Assembly: GCF_001482405.1 (NCBI RefSeq)
Contig: NZ_LPXO01000003.1
Coordinates: 1 to 64,000, forward strand
Origin: Pseudoponticoccus marisrubri
GTDB taxonomy: Bacteria > Pseudomonadota > Alphaproteobacteria > Rhodobacterales > Rhodobacteraceae
Reading direction: 5' to 3'
Length of the DNA stretch: 64,000 bases
The notes below the pieces were generated by a model, which worked only from the letters and a program-made list of their open reading frames with translations, was not told where the DNA came from and did not search any database. The translations under genes were made by a program, and so were the position numbers. How positions within the stretch are numbered: the first letter of the stretch is position 1; every line of letters starts with the position of its first letter. Positions 32,964-41,610 of the stretch are shown here, one piece after another.

Positions 32964-33699
32964 GTTCCTGCGCCCCGATGGTTGGCTGGGGCAGGGCGGC
33001 GGGCCGCGCTACGTGCAGCTGCGCCGGCGGCTGGAGGAGGGGATCGAAACCGGGATCCTGCCGCCCGACAGCTCGCTGCCGCCCGAGCGCGAGATTGCCG
33101 AGATCACCGACCTGTCGCGGGTCACCGTGCGCAAGGCGATCCAGGAGCTGGTGCGCGAGGGGCTGATCGAGCAGCGGCAGGGCTCGGGCTCCTTCATCCG
33201 CGCGCCGGTCACCCGGATGGAGCAGTCGCTGTCCCACCTGACCTCGTTCACCGAGGACATGGCTCGGCGCGGGATGGACACGACCTCGCGCTGGCTGGAG
33301 CGCGGCCTGTTCCAGGCCACGCGCGACGAGGTGGCGGCGCTGGACCTGGCCGATGGCGCGCAGGTGGCGCGCATCTACCGGCTGCGCGAGGCCGGTGGCC
33401 GGCCCATGGCGCTGGAGCGTGCGGCGCTGCCGCTGGACGTGCTGCCCAACCCGACCGAGGTGACCAGTTCGCTCTACGAGGTGCTGGACCGGTCAGGCCA
33501 TCGCCCGGTGCGCGCGGTGCAGAAGATCTCGGCGATCAACATCGCCGCGCGCGAGGCCGAACTTCTGGGCGTGGCCGAGGGCGCCGCCGGGCTCAGCATC
33601 GAGCGCTCCTCCTATCTTCCGACCGGGCGGGTGGCCGAGCTCACCCGCTCGCTCTATCGCGGCGACGCCTATGATTTCGTGGCCGAACTGCGCCTCTGA
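32950..33699 (+). CDS. GntR-family transcriptional regulator (HutC/NagR type)
   Basis: A 249-residue product. The N-terminal winged helix (about 20-85) includes LPPEREIAEITDLSRVTVRKAIQELVREGLI and the GSGSFI wing; the C-terminal UTRA-type effector domain spans about 100-245. NagR-type members sense GlcN/GlcNAc-6-phosphate and repress amino-sugar genes. Sitting inside the operon and next to two matching operators (31934-31953, 32055-32072), it is most likely their regulator. The start at 32950 lies inside the kinase gene. Confidence 0.9.
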   Translation: MSAVEFLRPDGWLGQGGGPRYVQLRRRLEEGIETGILPPDSSLPPEREIAEITDLSRVTVRKAIQELVREGLIEQRQGSGSFIRAPVTRMEQSLSHLTSFTEDMARRGMDTTSRWLERGLFQATRDEVAALDLADGAQVARIYRLREAGGRPMALERAALPLDVLPNPTEVTSSLYEVLDRSGHRPVRAVQKISAINIAAREAELLGVAEGAAGLSIERSSYLPTGRVAELTRSLYRGDAYDFVAELRL

Positions 33700-33720
33700 C
33701 CCTTCAGGAAAGGTTCCCCC

Positions 33721-34749
33721 ATGCCCCCGAGCCAGACGCGGATGCGCGAGGAAATCACCGAGATCCCCCAGGCGGTCGACCGGCTGCTGACACAGGGCGG
33801 CGCGGCGGTGCGCGAGGCGGCCGACCGCGCCCGGGCGCTTGATCCACGCTATTTCATCTCGGTGGCGCGGGGGTCCTCGGACCATGCCTGCACCTACCTG
33901 AAATATGCCGCCGAGCTGATCCTCGGCCGGCCCATGGCCTCGGTCGGGCCCTCGGTGACCTCGATCTACGGGGCGCCGCTGCAGGCGGAGGGCGCGGTCT
34001 GCCTGTCGGTCTCGCAATCGGGCCAGAGCCCCGATATCGTCGCGATGACCGAGGCGCTGCGCGCCGGCGGCGCGCTGACCGTGGCGCTGACCAATGATGC
34101 GGGCGCGCGGCTGGCGGGCGTGGCCGATGCCACCCTGCCGATCCATGCCGGCCCCGAGCTGAGCGTGGCGGCCACCAAGACCTTCGTCAGCTCGCTGGTG
34201 GCCGGGCTCTGGTTCCTGGCCGAGCTCAAGGGCGACGCGGCACTGGTCGAGGCGATCCACGCGCTGCCGAAACATCTGGACCGCGCGACGGAATGTGACT
34301 GGTCGCAGGCGGCGGCCGCGATGGACGGGCGCTCGCTCTACTGTCTCGGGCGCGGGCCGTCCTGGGCGATCTCGAACGAGGCGGCGCTGAAGTTCAAGGA
34401 GACCTGCCTGATCCACGCCGAGAGCTATTCCTCGGCCGAGGTGTTGCATGGCCCGGTCTCGATCGTGGGCGAGGATTTCCCAGTGATCGCCTTCGCCGCC
34501 GGCGACGCGGCCGAGGACAGCGTGGCCGAAACGGCCGACGCGCTGGTGGGCAAGGGGGCGCGGGTCTTTGCCATGACCGACCGGGTCCAGCGGGCCGTGC
34601 GGCTGCCGCATGTGCGCACCGATCACTGGCTGACCGACCCGGTGGCGGCGATCGTGTCCTTTTACGGCATGGTGGAATCGGTGGCCGTGCGCCGTGGCAT
34701 CGACCCTGACACGCCGCGCCACCTCAAGAAGGTGACGGAAACGGTATGA
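33721..34749 (+). CDS. SIS-domain glucosamine-6-phosphate deaminase-like (NagB-II/AgaS type)
   Basis: A 342-residue protein with two SIS domains resembling the isomerase half of GlmS: SVARGSSDHACTYLKYAAEL, LSVSQSGQSPDIV, GRGPSWAISNEAALKFKETC, HAESYSSAEVLHGP and the terminal HLKKVTETV. No glutaminase domain is present, which fits NagB-II deaminases that convert GlcN-6-phosphate to fructose-6-phosphate and ammonia. It lies between the regulator and nagA, overlapping nagA by 4 bases. Confidence 0.88.
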   Translation: MPPSQTRMREEITEIPQAVDRLLTQGGAAVREAADRARALDPRYFISVARGSSDHACTYLKYAAELILGRPMASVGPSVTSIYGAPLQAEGAVCLSVSQSGQSPDIVAMTEALRAGGALTVALTNDAGARLAGVADATLPIHAGPELSVAATKTFVSSLVAGLWFLAELKGDAALVEAIHALPKHLDRATECDWSQAAAAMDGRSLYCLGRGPSWAISNEAALKFKETCLIHAESYSSAEVLHGPVSIVGEDFPVIAFAAGDAAEDSVAETADALVGKGARVFAMTDRVQRAVRLPHVRTDHWLTDPVAAIVSFYGMVESVAVRRGIDPDTPRHLKKVTETV

Positions 34750-35858
34750 CGGGCGTGATCTATCGCAACGGGCGGATCTTCGACGGCACCACGCTCTGGA
34801 CCGGTCACGCGCTGCGCTGCGGGACGGGCGGGGGCATGGAGCTGATCCCGGACGAAGGCGGGGCGGGCGTGGATCTTGGCGGCGACATCCTCTCGCCCGG
34901 CTACGTGGACCTGCAGGTGAATGGCGGCGGCGGCGTGATGTTCAACGACGCGCCCGAGGTCGAGACCCTGCGGCGCATGGCGCAGGCGCATCGCGCGCTG
35001 GGGGTCGCGGCGCTGCTGCCCACGCTGATCACCGACACGCCCGAGGTGACGCGCGCCGCCATCGCCGCCGCGACCGAGGCCGTGCGGCAGGGCGTGCCGG
35101 GCATCGCCGGGCTGCATCTTGAGGGGCCGCACCTGTCGGTGGCGCGCAAGGGCGCGCATGACGGCGCCCTGATCCGGCCGATGAGCGAGGCGGATCTGAA
35201 CGCGCTTCTGCAGGCGGCCGCCGCGCTGCCCGTGCTCAAGATCACACTGGCCCCGGAAAACGCGACCGAGGCACAGGTCTCGGCATTGGCGCGGGCGGGC
35301 GTGCTGGTCTCGCTGGGCCACAGCGATGCCGATTATGACACCTGCCTGCGCTACATCGCGGCCGGCGCGCGCTGCGTCACGCATCTGTTCAACGCGATGA
35401 GCCAGCTGGGCAACCGTGCCCCGGGGCTGGTGGGGGCGGCGCTGGACAGCGGCGCGGTCCATGCCGGGCTGATCGCCGACGCGGTGCATGTGCATCCCGC
35501 CACGATGCGCGCCGCCCGTGCCGCCAAGACCGGGCCGGGGCGGCTCTTCCTCGTCAGCGATGCCATGGCCGTGGCGGGCACGGACCGCACCGCCTTCACG
35601 TTGAACGACCGGACCATCCGCCGCGACCGCGGGATCCTGACGCTGGAGGATGGCACGCTGGCGGGAGCGGATCTGGACCTGACCACCGCGATCCGCGTGA
35701 TGGTCGACCAGGTGGGCGCCCCGCTGGAGGAGGCCTTGCGCGCGGCGATCACGATCCCCGCGGGACTGATCGGGCGCCGGACCGGCTTGCCCGACCGCTC
35801 CGGGCTGATCCGCATCGCGGCCGATCTTACCTCGGTGCGCTGGCTCGATCCCGAGTGA
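34746..35858 (+). CDS. nagA: N-acetylglucosamine-6-phosphate deacetylase
   Basis: A 370-residue amidohydrolase. Motifs: PGYVDLQVNGGGG (NagA N-terminal pattern), GLHLEGPHLS (Glu metal ligand), LGHSDA and THLFNAMS (His ligands), LVSDAMAVAG (catalytic Asp). It removes acetate from GlcNAc-6-phosphate for the deaminase upstream. It starts in the stop of the preceding gene (ATGA). Last gene of the rightward operon; a PpsR-type site follows 18 bases later. Confidence 0.95.
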   Translation: MTGVIYRNGRIFDGTTLWTGHALRCGTGGGMELIPDEGGAGVDLGGDILSPGYVDLQVNGGGGVMFNDAPEVETLRRMAQAHRALGVAALLPTLITDTPEVTRAAIAAATEAVRQGVPGIAGLHLEGPHLSVARKGAHDGALIRPMSEADLNALLQAAAALPVLKITLAPENATEAQVSALARAGVLVSLGHSDADYDTCLRYIAAGARCVTHLFNAMSQLGNRAPGLVGAALDSGAVHAGLIADAVHVHPATMRAARAAKTGPGRLFLVSDAMAVAGTDRTAFTLNDRTIRRDRGILTLEDGTLAGADLDLTTAIRVMVDQVGAPLEEALRAAITIPAGLIGRRTGLPDRSGLIRIAADLTSVRWLDPE

Positions 35859-35876
35859 CCGGGCGCGTTTGATCCA

Positions 35877-35894
35877 TGTCAATCCAGATTGACA
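35877..35894. promoter_or_regulatory. PpsR/CrtJ-type operator upstream of bchE
   Basis: TGTCAATCCAGATTGACA is a perfect 7-bp inverted repeat and matches the TGT-N12-ACA consensus of the photosynthesis repressor PpsR/CrtJ. It lies 40 bases before the bchE ATG. A further TGTGTGTCAC follows at about 35899-35908. The position fits light/oxygen repression of bchE-bchJ. Confidence 0.75.
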
Positions 35895-35934
35895 GCTTGT
35901 GTGTCACCTTTGGCGGACGCTGCTGGAGGTCGAC

Positions 35935-37599
35935 ATGCGCATTCTCTTCGTTCACCCCAATTACCGTTCCGGCGGGGCCGAGATCGCCGGCACCTGGCCG
36001 CCCGCCTGGGTCGCCTACCTGACCGGCCACCTGCGGCGCGACGGGTTCGACGACATCCATTTCATCGACGCCATGACCGACAACCTGTCGGATGCCGAGC
36101 TGGCCCGCAGGATGGAGGCGCTGCAACCCGACGTGGTGGGGGTGACGGCGATCACGCCTTCGATCTACCGCGCCGAGGATGTGCTGAAACTGGCGCAACA
36201 GGTGGTGCCCGAGGCGGTGCGCGTACTGGGCGGCGTGCATGCCACCTTCATGTTCCGGCAGGTGCTGAGCGAGGCGCCCTGGGTCGACGTGATCGTGCGC
36301 GGCGAGGGCGAGGAGATCTGCTCCGAGCTGATGTGCACCATCGCCGACGGGCGCTGGCCCGAGGACCGGCACCGCATCAAGGGGCTGGCCTATCTCGACG
36401 GCGGCGAGATCCGCACCACGCCGGCCGCCTCGACCGTCAAGGACCTCTCGGCGATCAAGCCCGACTGGACGGTGCTGGACTGGGAGAAATACATCTACAT
36501 CCCGCTCGGCACCCGCGTGGCGATCCCCAACCTCGCGCGCGGCTGCCCGTTCACCTGTTCCTTCTGCAGCCAGTGGAAGTTCTGGCGCGACTACCGCGTG
36601 CGCGACCCGCGCGACGTGGTCGACGAGATCGAGGACCTGGTGGACAATCACGGGGTGGGCTTCTTCATCCTCGCCGACGAGGAACCCACCATCAACAAGA
36701 AGAAATTCGTGGCCTTCTGCCAGGAGCTGATCGACCGCGGCCTGCCGAAACGGGTCAAGTGGGGCATCAATACGCGCGTCACCGACATCTACCGCGACCG
36801 CGACCTGCTGAAATTCTACCGCAAGGCAGGGCTGGTGCATGTCAGCCTGGGCACCGAGGCGGCAGCGCAGATGAAGCTGGACCAGTTCAACAAGGAAACC
36901 CGCGTCGACGAGAACAAGACCGCCATCCGGCTCCTGCGCGAGGCCGACATCCTGGTCGAGGCGCAGTTCATCGTCGGGCTGGACAACGAGACGCCCGAGA
37001 CGCTGGAAGAGACCTATCGCATGGCCTGGGACTGGCAGCCGGACCTGGCCAACTGGTCGATGTACACGCCCTGGCCCTTCACGCCGCTCTTCCAGGAACT
37101 CAAGGACCAGGTCGAGATCCACGATTTCTCGAAATACAACTTCGTGACGCCGATCATGAAGCCCGCCGCGATGGAGCGGGGCGAACTCTTGGACGGTGTG
37201 ATGAACAACTATCGCCGCTTCTACTCGAAAAAGGCGCTGTTCCACTACCCGTGGCGCGGCACGGGCTTCCGCCGGCGCTACCTGCTGGGCTGTCTCTACG
37301 CCTTCCTCAAGGCAGGGTTTCAGCGCACCTTCTACGATCTGGGTAAGGCGGGCTACTGGGGGCCACAGACCAAGACGACGGTGGATTTCCATTTCGACGA
37401 GACCCGCCAGCTGGCCGAGGCGCAGCTGGAGGACTGGGAGGCCGCCGCCGACCGGGCCGCCCGCGCGGCCGAACGGCGCGAGGCGGTGCGCGCCCAGATG
37501 AAGGACCGCGCGACAGACCGGGCGCAGGGGTTCCGGATGCCCGACGGCGCGCAGGTGCGGGCCTGCGGCGGGGGCGACCAGCAGATGGAGGACGCCTGA
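35935..37599 (+). CDS. bchE: anaerobic Mg-protoporphyrin IX monomethyl ester cyclase
   Basis: A 554-residue radical SAM protein with an N-terminal B12-binding domain (about 1-150, [20 protein letters not shown]) and the cluster motif CPFTCSFC (Cys204, Cys208, Cys211). The C-terminal half carries [18 protein letters not shown]. BchE forms the isocyclic ring of bacteriochlorophyll without oxygen. The ATG at 35935 follows GGAGGTCG. A Glu/Arg/Ala-rich tail (about 500-554) looks like a family extension. With bchJ it implies phototrophic ancestry, though no other photosynthesis genes are in the window. Confidence 0.93.
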   Translation: MRILFVHPNYRSGGAEIAGTWPPAWVAYLTGHLRRDGFDDIHFIDAMTDNLSDAELARRMEALQPDVVGVTAITPSIYRAEDVLKLAQQVVPEAVRVLGGVHATFMFRQVLSEAPWVDVIVRGEGEEICSELMCTIADGRWPEDRHRIKGLAYLDGGEIRTTPAASTVKDLSAIKPDWTVLDWEKYIYIPLGTRVAIPNLARGCPFTCSFCSQWKFWRDYRVRDPRDVVDEIEDLVDNHGVGFFILADEEPTINKKKFVAFCQELIDRGLPKRVKWGINTRVTDIYRDRDLLKFYRKAGLVHVSLGTEAAAQMKLDQFNKETRVDENKTAIRLLREADILVEAQFIVGLDNETPETLEETYRMAWDWQPDLANWSMYTPWPFTPLFQELKDQVEIHDFSKYNFVTPIMKPAAMERGELLDGVMNNYRRFYSKKALFHYPWRGTGFRRRYLLGCLYAFLKAGFQRTFYDLGKAGYWGPQTKTTVDFHFDETRQLAEAQLEDWEAAADRAARAAERREAVRAQMKDRATDRAQGFRMPDGAQVRACGGGDQQMEDA

Positions 37600-37642
37600 G
37601 GATGTCGCGTCCGGCCTGATCGGGCCCAATGCCGTCCTGCAA

Positions 37643-38176
37643 TTGCTGCCGCAGATCGAGCGGGTCGCCGGGGCGGGGCAGGTGGACGCCTTGCTGGCGC
37701 AGGCCGGGATCGGGCAGGTGCCGGATGGCAGCGCCATGATCCCCGAGGCCGAGGCACGGCGCCTGCACGCCATGGTGCGCATGACCCTGCCGGGGGCCGA
37801 GGATGTTCTGCGCGCCGCCGGGGCGGCCACCGGCGCCTATATCCTCGCCCATCGCATTCCGAAACCGGCGCAGGCCGTGCTGCGCGCGCTGCCGGCCCCC
37901 CTGGCCGCGCGGGCGCTGTCGCGGGCCATCACGCGCCATGCATGGACCTTCGCAGGCTCGGGCCGCTTCGCGGCGCTCACACCGTGGCGTTTCGAGATCG
38001 CCGACAACCCGGTGATCCGCGGCGCCGTTTCGCCCGTGCCGCTCTGCGCCTGGCACGCGGCGGTGTTCCAGCATCTCTATGCCGCGCTGGTCCACCCGGA
38101 CTGTCGCTGCCGTGAGTGCCGGTGCGGGGCGCAGCCCGGCCAGCTCGCTTGTGTCTTCGAGATCTCGATGGCCTAG
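37643..38176 (+). CDS. bchJ: bacteriochlorophyll 4-vinyl reductase-like protein BchJ (start uncertain)
   Basis: The family-like sequence GPNAVLQLLPQIERVAGAGQ runs in this frame from about 37622, but no ATG or GTG is in frame with it. The TTG at 37643 is the first formal start and would cut the conserved beginning. An ATG at 37602, with a possible ribosome binding site, is in another frame and hits a stop after five codons. A one-base deletion (or two-base insertion) near 37617 would explain this. The C-terminal V4R-like part has HPDCRCRECRCG-type cysteines and ends 4 bases into the convergent gene. BchJ affects 4-vinyl reduction or substrate delivery in bacteriochlorophyll synthesis. Confidence 0.7.
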   Translation: MLPQIERVAGAGQVDALLAQAGIGQVPDGSAMIPEAEARRLHAMVRMTLPGAEDVLRAAGAATGAYILAHRIPKPAQAVLRALPAPLAARALSRAITRHAWTFAGSGRFAALTPWRFEIADNPVIRGAVSPVPLCAWHAAVFQHLYAALVHPDCRCRECRCGAQPGQLACVFEISMA

Positions 38177-41100
38177 GCCCGGCCCAGCTGGTGCACGCGC
38201 GGCGGCGTCTCGCAGACCTCCTGCGCGATCTCGACCACGTGGCGGTGATGGGTCAGGTAGATCGCCTGCCCGCTGCGCCCGATCTGCTCCATCAGGCGGC
38301 AGGCGGCGCGGGTGCGCTCTTCGTCGAAGGTCTCGAAGATGTCATCGCAGAAGAAGGGCAGGCGGATCCCCTCGGCCACCAGCTGCTGGTAGGCCGCGGC
38401 CCGCAAGGCGAGATACAGCTGGAAGCGCGTGCCCTTGGACAGGTCCTGCACGCCCTTCGCGACCCCCGCCGCATCCACCGCCACCAGCCGTTCGCTCGCG
38501 CCGTCGGGCTCGCTTCGCAGCGTGGCATAGGCGCCCTGCGTCAGCTCGGCAAAGGCGCGCTCGGTTGCCTGCATCATGCCGCTGCGATGCGCGTCGCGGT
38601 AGCGCCGGATCGCGTCCTCGGCCAGGCTCAGCCCGATGGCGCGGTCGAGGTAGTCCAGCGCGACCTGCTCCATCTGCAATTCCAGCGTGGCGCGCTGTTC
38701 GACCAGAAGCGCGATCTCGGCATCGCCCGAGATGGCGTCAAGGTCGCGCGCGGCGGTGGCGCGGGTCGCGGTGGCCTCGGAGAGACGCGTCTCGGCCGCC
38801 TCGAGGTCGCTGGTCAGTGTCGCGGCCTCGGCCTCCAGCGCGGCGGTGCTGCTCTCGGACAGCCGGTCGCGCGCTGTGTCCAGATCAGGCGCGTCCAGCT
38901 CGGCCAGCAGGCGCAACTCCAGCCGGCGCAGCTCGGCGCGGCGGGCCAGCGTGTCGCTGGCCTGCATCACGGCCTGCCGGATCTCGTCCAGCGTCTCGTT
39001 GCCGGTCATGTCGGGCAGGGTGGCGGCCAGTGCACGGGCCTGCCGGGCGATCTCGTCCTGCCGGTGCCGCGCGGCGTCGCGCGCCTCCTGCATGGTCGCG
39101 ATGCGCCGGCCCAGGGTGTCATGCTCGGAAGCGGCTGTCTGCGCGGCCTGCGCCAGATGCTGCAACTGATCGCAGCAGGCCATCGGATCGTCGCAGGGCA
39201 GCCCGAGCGGGTCGGCCAGCGCGGCGATCTCGCGCGCGAACTGGGCCTGGTCGGCCTGCATGGCCTCGACGCGGCGCGCGGCCTCGGCCCGGGCCGTGTT
39301 CTTCTCGCGCAGGTCCCGCAGCAGCGACAGGGCAGGGCCCAGCCGGTCAGGCGTCACCGCCTGCCCGAGGGCATCGGCAACACGGTTCTCCCAACCCTGC
39401 TGCGCATGGCACCGCGCGGTCGTCAGCGTGTCCAGCCGGGCCTGCCGCGTGGCCAGCTCGCGCCGCCGCTCGATCACCGCGCGGGTCGCGTCGCGCAGCG
39501 CGTCTTCGCGCGCCTGCTCCTGGCGCGCCAGGGCCCGTGCCGCGCCAAGCGCCGAGGCAAAGCCCGGATCCTCGCGGTCGAGATGCGGGCGCAGCGCCGC
39601 CAGCAGCGCCTCGGCCCGCGCCAGAACCGGGGCCTGCGCCGCGCGCGTCCGGTCCAGACGGCGTCGGGCCTCGGCGGCCTCGGCATGGCGGTCGAGCCAG
39701 CGCGCGAAATCGCCGGGCGTGAGCGAGGCAAGGCCCAACGGCTCGACGGCCTCGGCGATGCGCGCCTCGATCGCCGTGATCTCCTCGGTCAGCGCGGTGA
39801 CGCGCGCCGCGGCGCGGTCGGCCAGCGCGCCTTCCTCGGCCGCGTCCTGCGCGCGCTGGCGCAGCTGAGCCAGGTCCTGCGCCCGTCCCAGGCGCAGCTC
39901 GCCGGTTTCGTCCAGACGGGTCTGCGCCTCCCAGTAGGTCTCGGCGCTGTCGCCGGTCAGCGCGGCCCGATGCGCCGACCAGAGGGCATCCCGACGGTCC
40001 CGGGCCGCCTCGGCCTCGGCATCGCTGGCCTGGCCCAGCGCGTGTTCCAGCGCCGCGATCCGGGCGGTTTGCGCGTCGCGGCGCTCCAGATGCGTGTCGC
40101 GCTGCTGCGCGGCCTCGCGCCGCGCCTCGGACAGCGCTGCATGTGTCTCGGCCAGTTGATGGGCGGTGTCGGCCTCCATGGCCGGATCGGGCAGGGTGTC
40201 GAAGACGCGGGCGCCGCGGGCCAGCGCGTCCAGTGCCTCGACCAGCCGTTCCTTTGCGGCGGCGATGGCCTGCTGCGCGGCGGCCTCCTCGGGGCCCAGC
40301 GTGTCGGCGTCGAAGCGCGTCAGGATCTGCGCGATGCCGGTGGTAGCGGGGGCCTCCTCGGTCCGGGCCTCGAGCGCAGCGGTATCGCGCGCGATGCGTT
40401 CGGTCAGCGCGGCGATCTCGCGGGCCTCGGCAGCCTGCGCCTCCTCGGCCCGGCGCAGGTCCTCGCGCGCGGCCTCCAGCGCGGCAATGTCGGATGGCGG
40501 CAGGACCAGCGCCGTGGGATCGACGTCCGGCGCCACGTGCAGCTGCGCGGCCAGGGTCGCCATGTCGGCCTGCGCCTCGGCCAGTTCGCGGCGCCGCTTG
40601 GGCAGGTCGAGCGCGGCGGTGCGCATGCGGCTGCGCAAATCGTCCAGCGCGGCCAAAGGCTCGGCCAGCGCGGCATGGGCGGGGTCGAGCGCCAGCGCCT
40701 CGCGCGCCTCGGTTGCCGCCGTGATCTCGCGATCCAGCCGGTCGAGATCGGCGGCGGCGGTGGCGGCGGCGCTTTGCAGCTGCACGAGATCCTCGGGCGA
40801 GACGTCCAGCTGCTCGGGGCAGGCGGGGCGCTCGGCCAGTTCCAATGCGCGCGCGTCGTGTTCCTGCAGCAGGGGCAGGGCGCGGGGCAGGGCGGCCAGC
40901 GCGGCCTCGCGCAGGCGCAGCCTGTCCCGCTCGGACCGGGCGGCGGCCTCGTCGGTCTCGGCCTGGTCGAGCGCCTCTTTCAGGCGACGCCATGCCGGCA
41001 CCGAGGTGTCATGGTCGCGGATCGCGGCCTCGACCTCCTTCAGCTGCGCCTTGAGCTGGGCCATCTCGGTCTTGCTGGCGCGCTTGCGATAGAGCGCCTC

Positions 41101-41610
41101 GGCCTCGGCGCGCGTCTGTTCCAGCACCGCGGTCAGGTCGCCGATCCCGGCGGCGGCGGAGAACAGCAGCCGCCCGATATCGCCCTCGGCATTGGCAATG
41201 GCCTCGCCGCCGCGCTCGATCGTCTCGTCGTCGAGGCAGAGCAGGCTGCGGTAGTCGTCGAGCGACAGCCCGCCCAGGCAGGCTGCGATGGCCTGTTCGG
41301 GCAGGGCGCGGCCGGCCTCGTCCAGCAGGTTGCCGCTGCGCTGCGGCAGCCGGGTGAAGCTGCGCGGCCCGCCGTCGAGCTCCAGCACGCCCGAGACCCG
41401 CAGGTTCTTGCGCTGGTGACGGAAATCATAGGGTTCACGATGCGGGAAGCCGTAGAGAAGGCGCAGGAACCCCTCCATCGTGGTGGTCTTGCCCGCCTCG
41501 TTCGAGCCATGCACGATATGGAAATCGGGCGCATCCCCGGGTTTGCCGAAATCGAAGCCCTGGCCGCTGAAATGGCCGAAATACTCCAGAGACAGCGCAC
41601 GGACCCGCAT
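38173..41610 (-). CDS. SbcC-like AAA ATPase, YhaN type
   Basis: A 1145-residue SMC/Rad50-like protein. The N-terminal lobe has LEYFGHFSGQGFDFG and the Walker A GSNEAGKTTTM at about 35-45; long Ala/Glu/Arg-rich coiled coils fill the middle; the C-terminal lobe has DLSKGTRFQLYLALRAAAYQ (signature) and LPFFCDDIFETFDEERT (Walker B). YhaN-type proteins work with a YhaO nuclease, here the gene directly upstream with a one-base overlap (TGATG). Likely in DNA repair or processing of ends. Confidence 0.88.
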   Translation of the reverse strand: MRVRALSLEYFGHFSGQGFDFGKPGDAPDFHIVHGSNEAGKTTTMEGFLRLLYGFPHREPYDFRHQRKNLRVSGVLELDGGPRSFTRLPQRSGNLLDEAGRALPEQAIAACLGGLSLDDYRSLLCLDDETIERGGEAIANAEGDIGRLLFSAAAGIGDLTAVLEQTRAEAEALYRKRASKTEMAQLKAQLKEVEAAIRDHDTSVPAWRRLKEALDQAETDEAAARSERDRLRLREAALAALPRALPLLQEHDARALELAERPACPEQLDVSPEDLVQLQSAAATAAADLDRLDREITAATEAREALALDPAHAALAEPLAALDDLRSRMRTAALDLPKRRRELAEAQADMATLAAQLHVAPDVDPTALVLPPSDIAALEAAREDLRRAEEAQAAEAREIAALTERIARDTAALEARTEEAPATTGIAQILTRFDADTLGPEEAAAQQAIAAAKERLVEALDALARGARVFDTLPDPAMEADTAHQLAETHAALSEARREAAQQRDTHLERRDAQTARIAALEHALGQASDAEAEAARDRRDALWSAHRAALTGDSAETYWEAQTRLDETGELRLGRAQDLAQLRQRAQDAAEEGALADRAAARVTALTEEITAIEARIAEAVEPLGLASLTPGDFARWLDRHAEAAEARRRLDRTRAAQAPVLARAEALLAALRPHLDREDPGFASALGAARALARQEQAREDALRDATRAVIERRRELATRQARLDTLTTARCHAQQGWENRVADALGQAVTPDRLGPALSLLRDLREKNTARAEAARRVEAMQADQAQFAREIAALADPLGLPCDDPMACCDQLQHLAQAAQTAASEHDTLGRRIATMQEARDAARHRQDEIARQARALAATLPDMTGNETLDEIRQAVMQASDTLARRAELRRLELRLLAELDAPDLDTARDRLSESSTAALEAEAATLTSDLEAAETRLSEATATRATAARDLDAISGDAEIALLVEQRATLELQMEQVALDYLDRAIGLSLAEDAIRRYRDAHRSGMMQATERAFAELTQGAYATLRSEPDGASERLVAVDAAGVAKGVQDLSKGTRFQLYLALRAAAYQQLVAEGIRLPFFCDDIFETFDEERTRAACRLMEQIGRSGQAIYLTHHRHVVEIAQEVCETPPRVHQLGRA

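Noticed and set aside
35877-35894. FNR-type site before bchE
   Set aside because: An FNR box is TTGAT-N4-ATCAA; here the half-sites are TCAAT-N4-ATTGA. TGT-N12-ACA of PpsR fits exactly.
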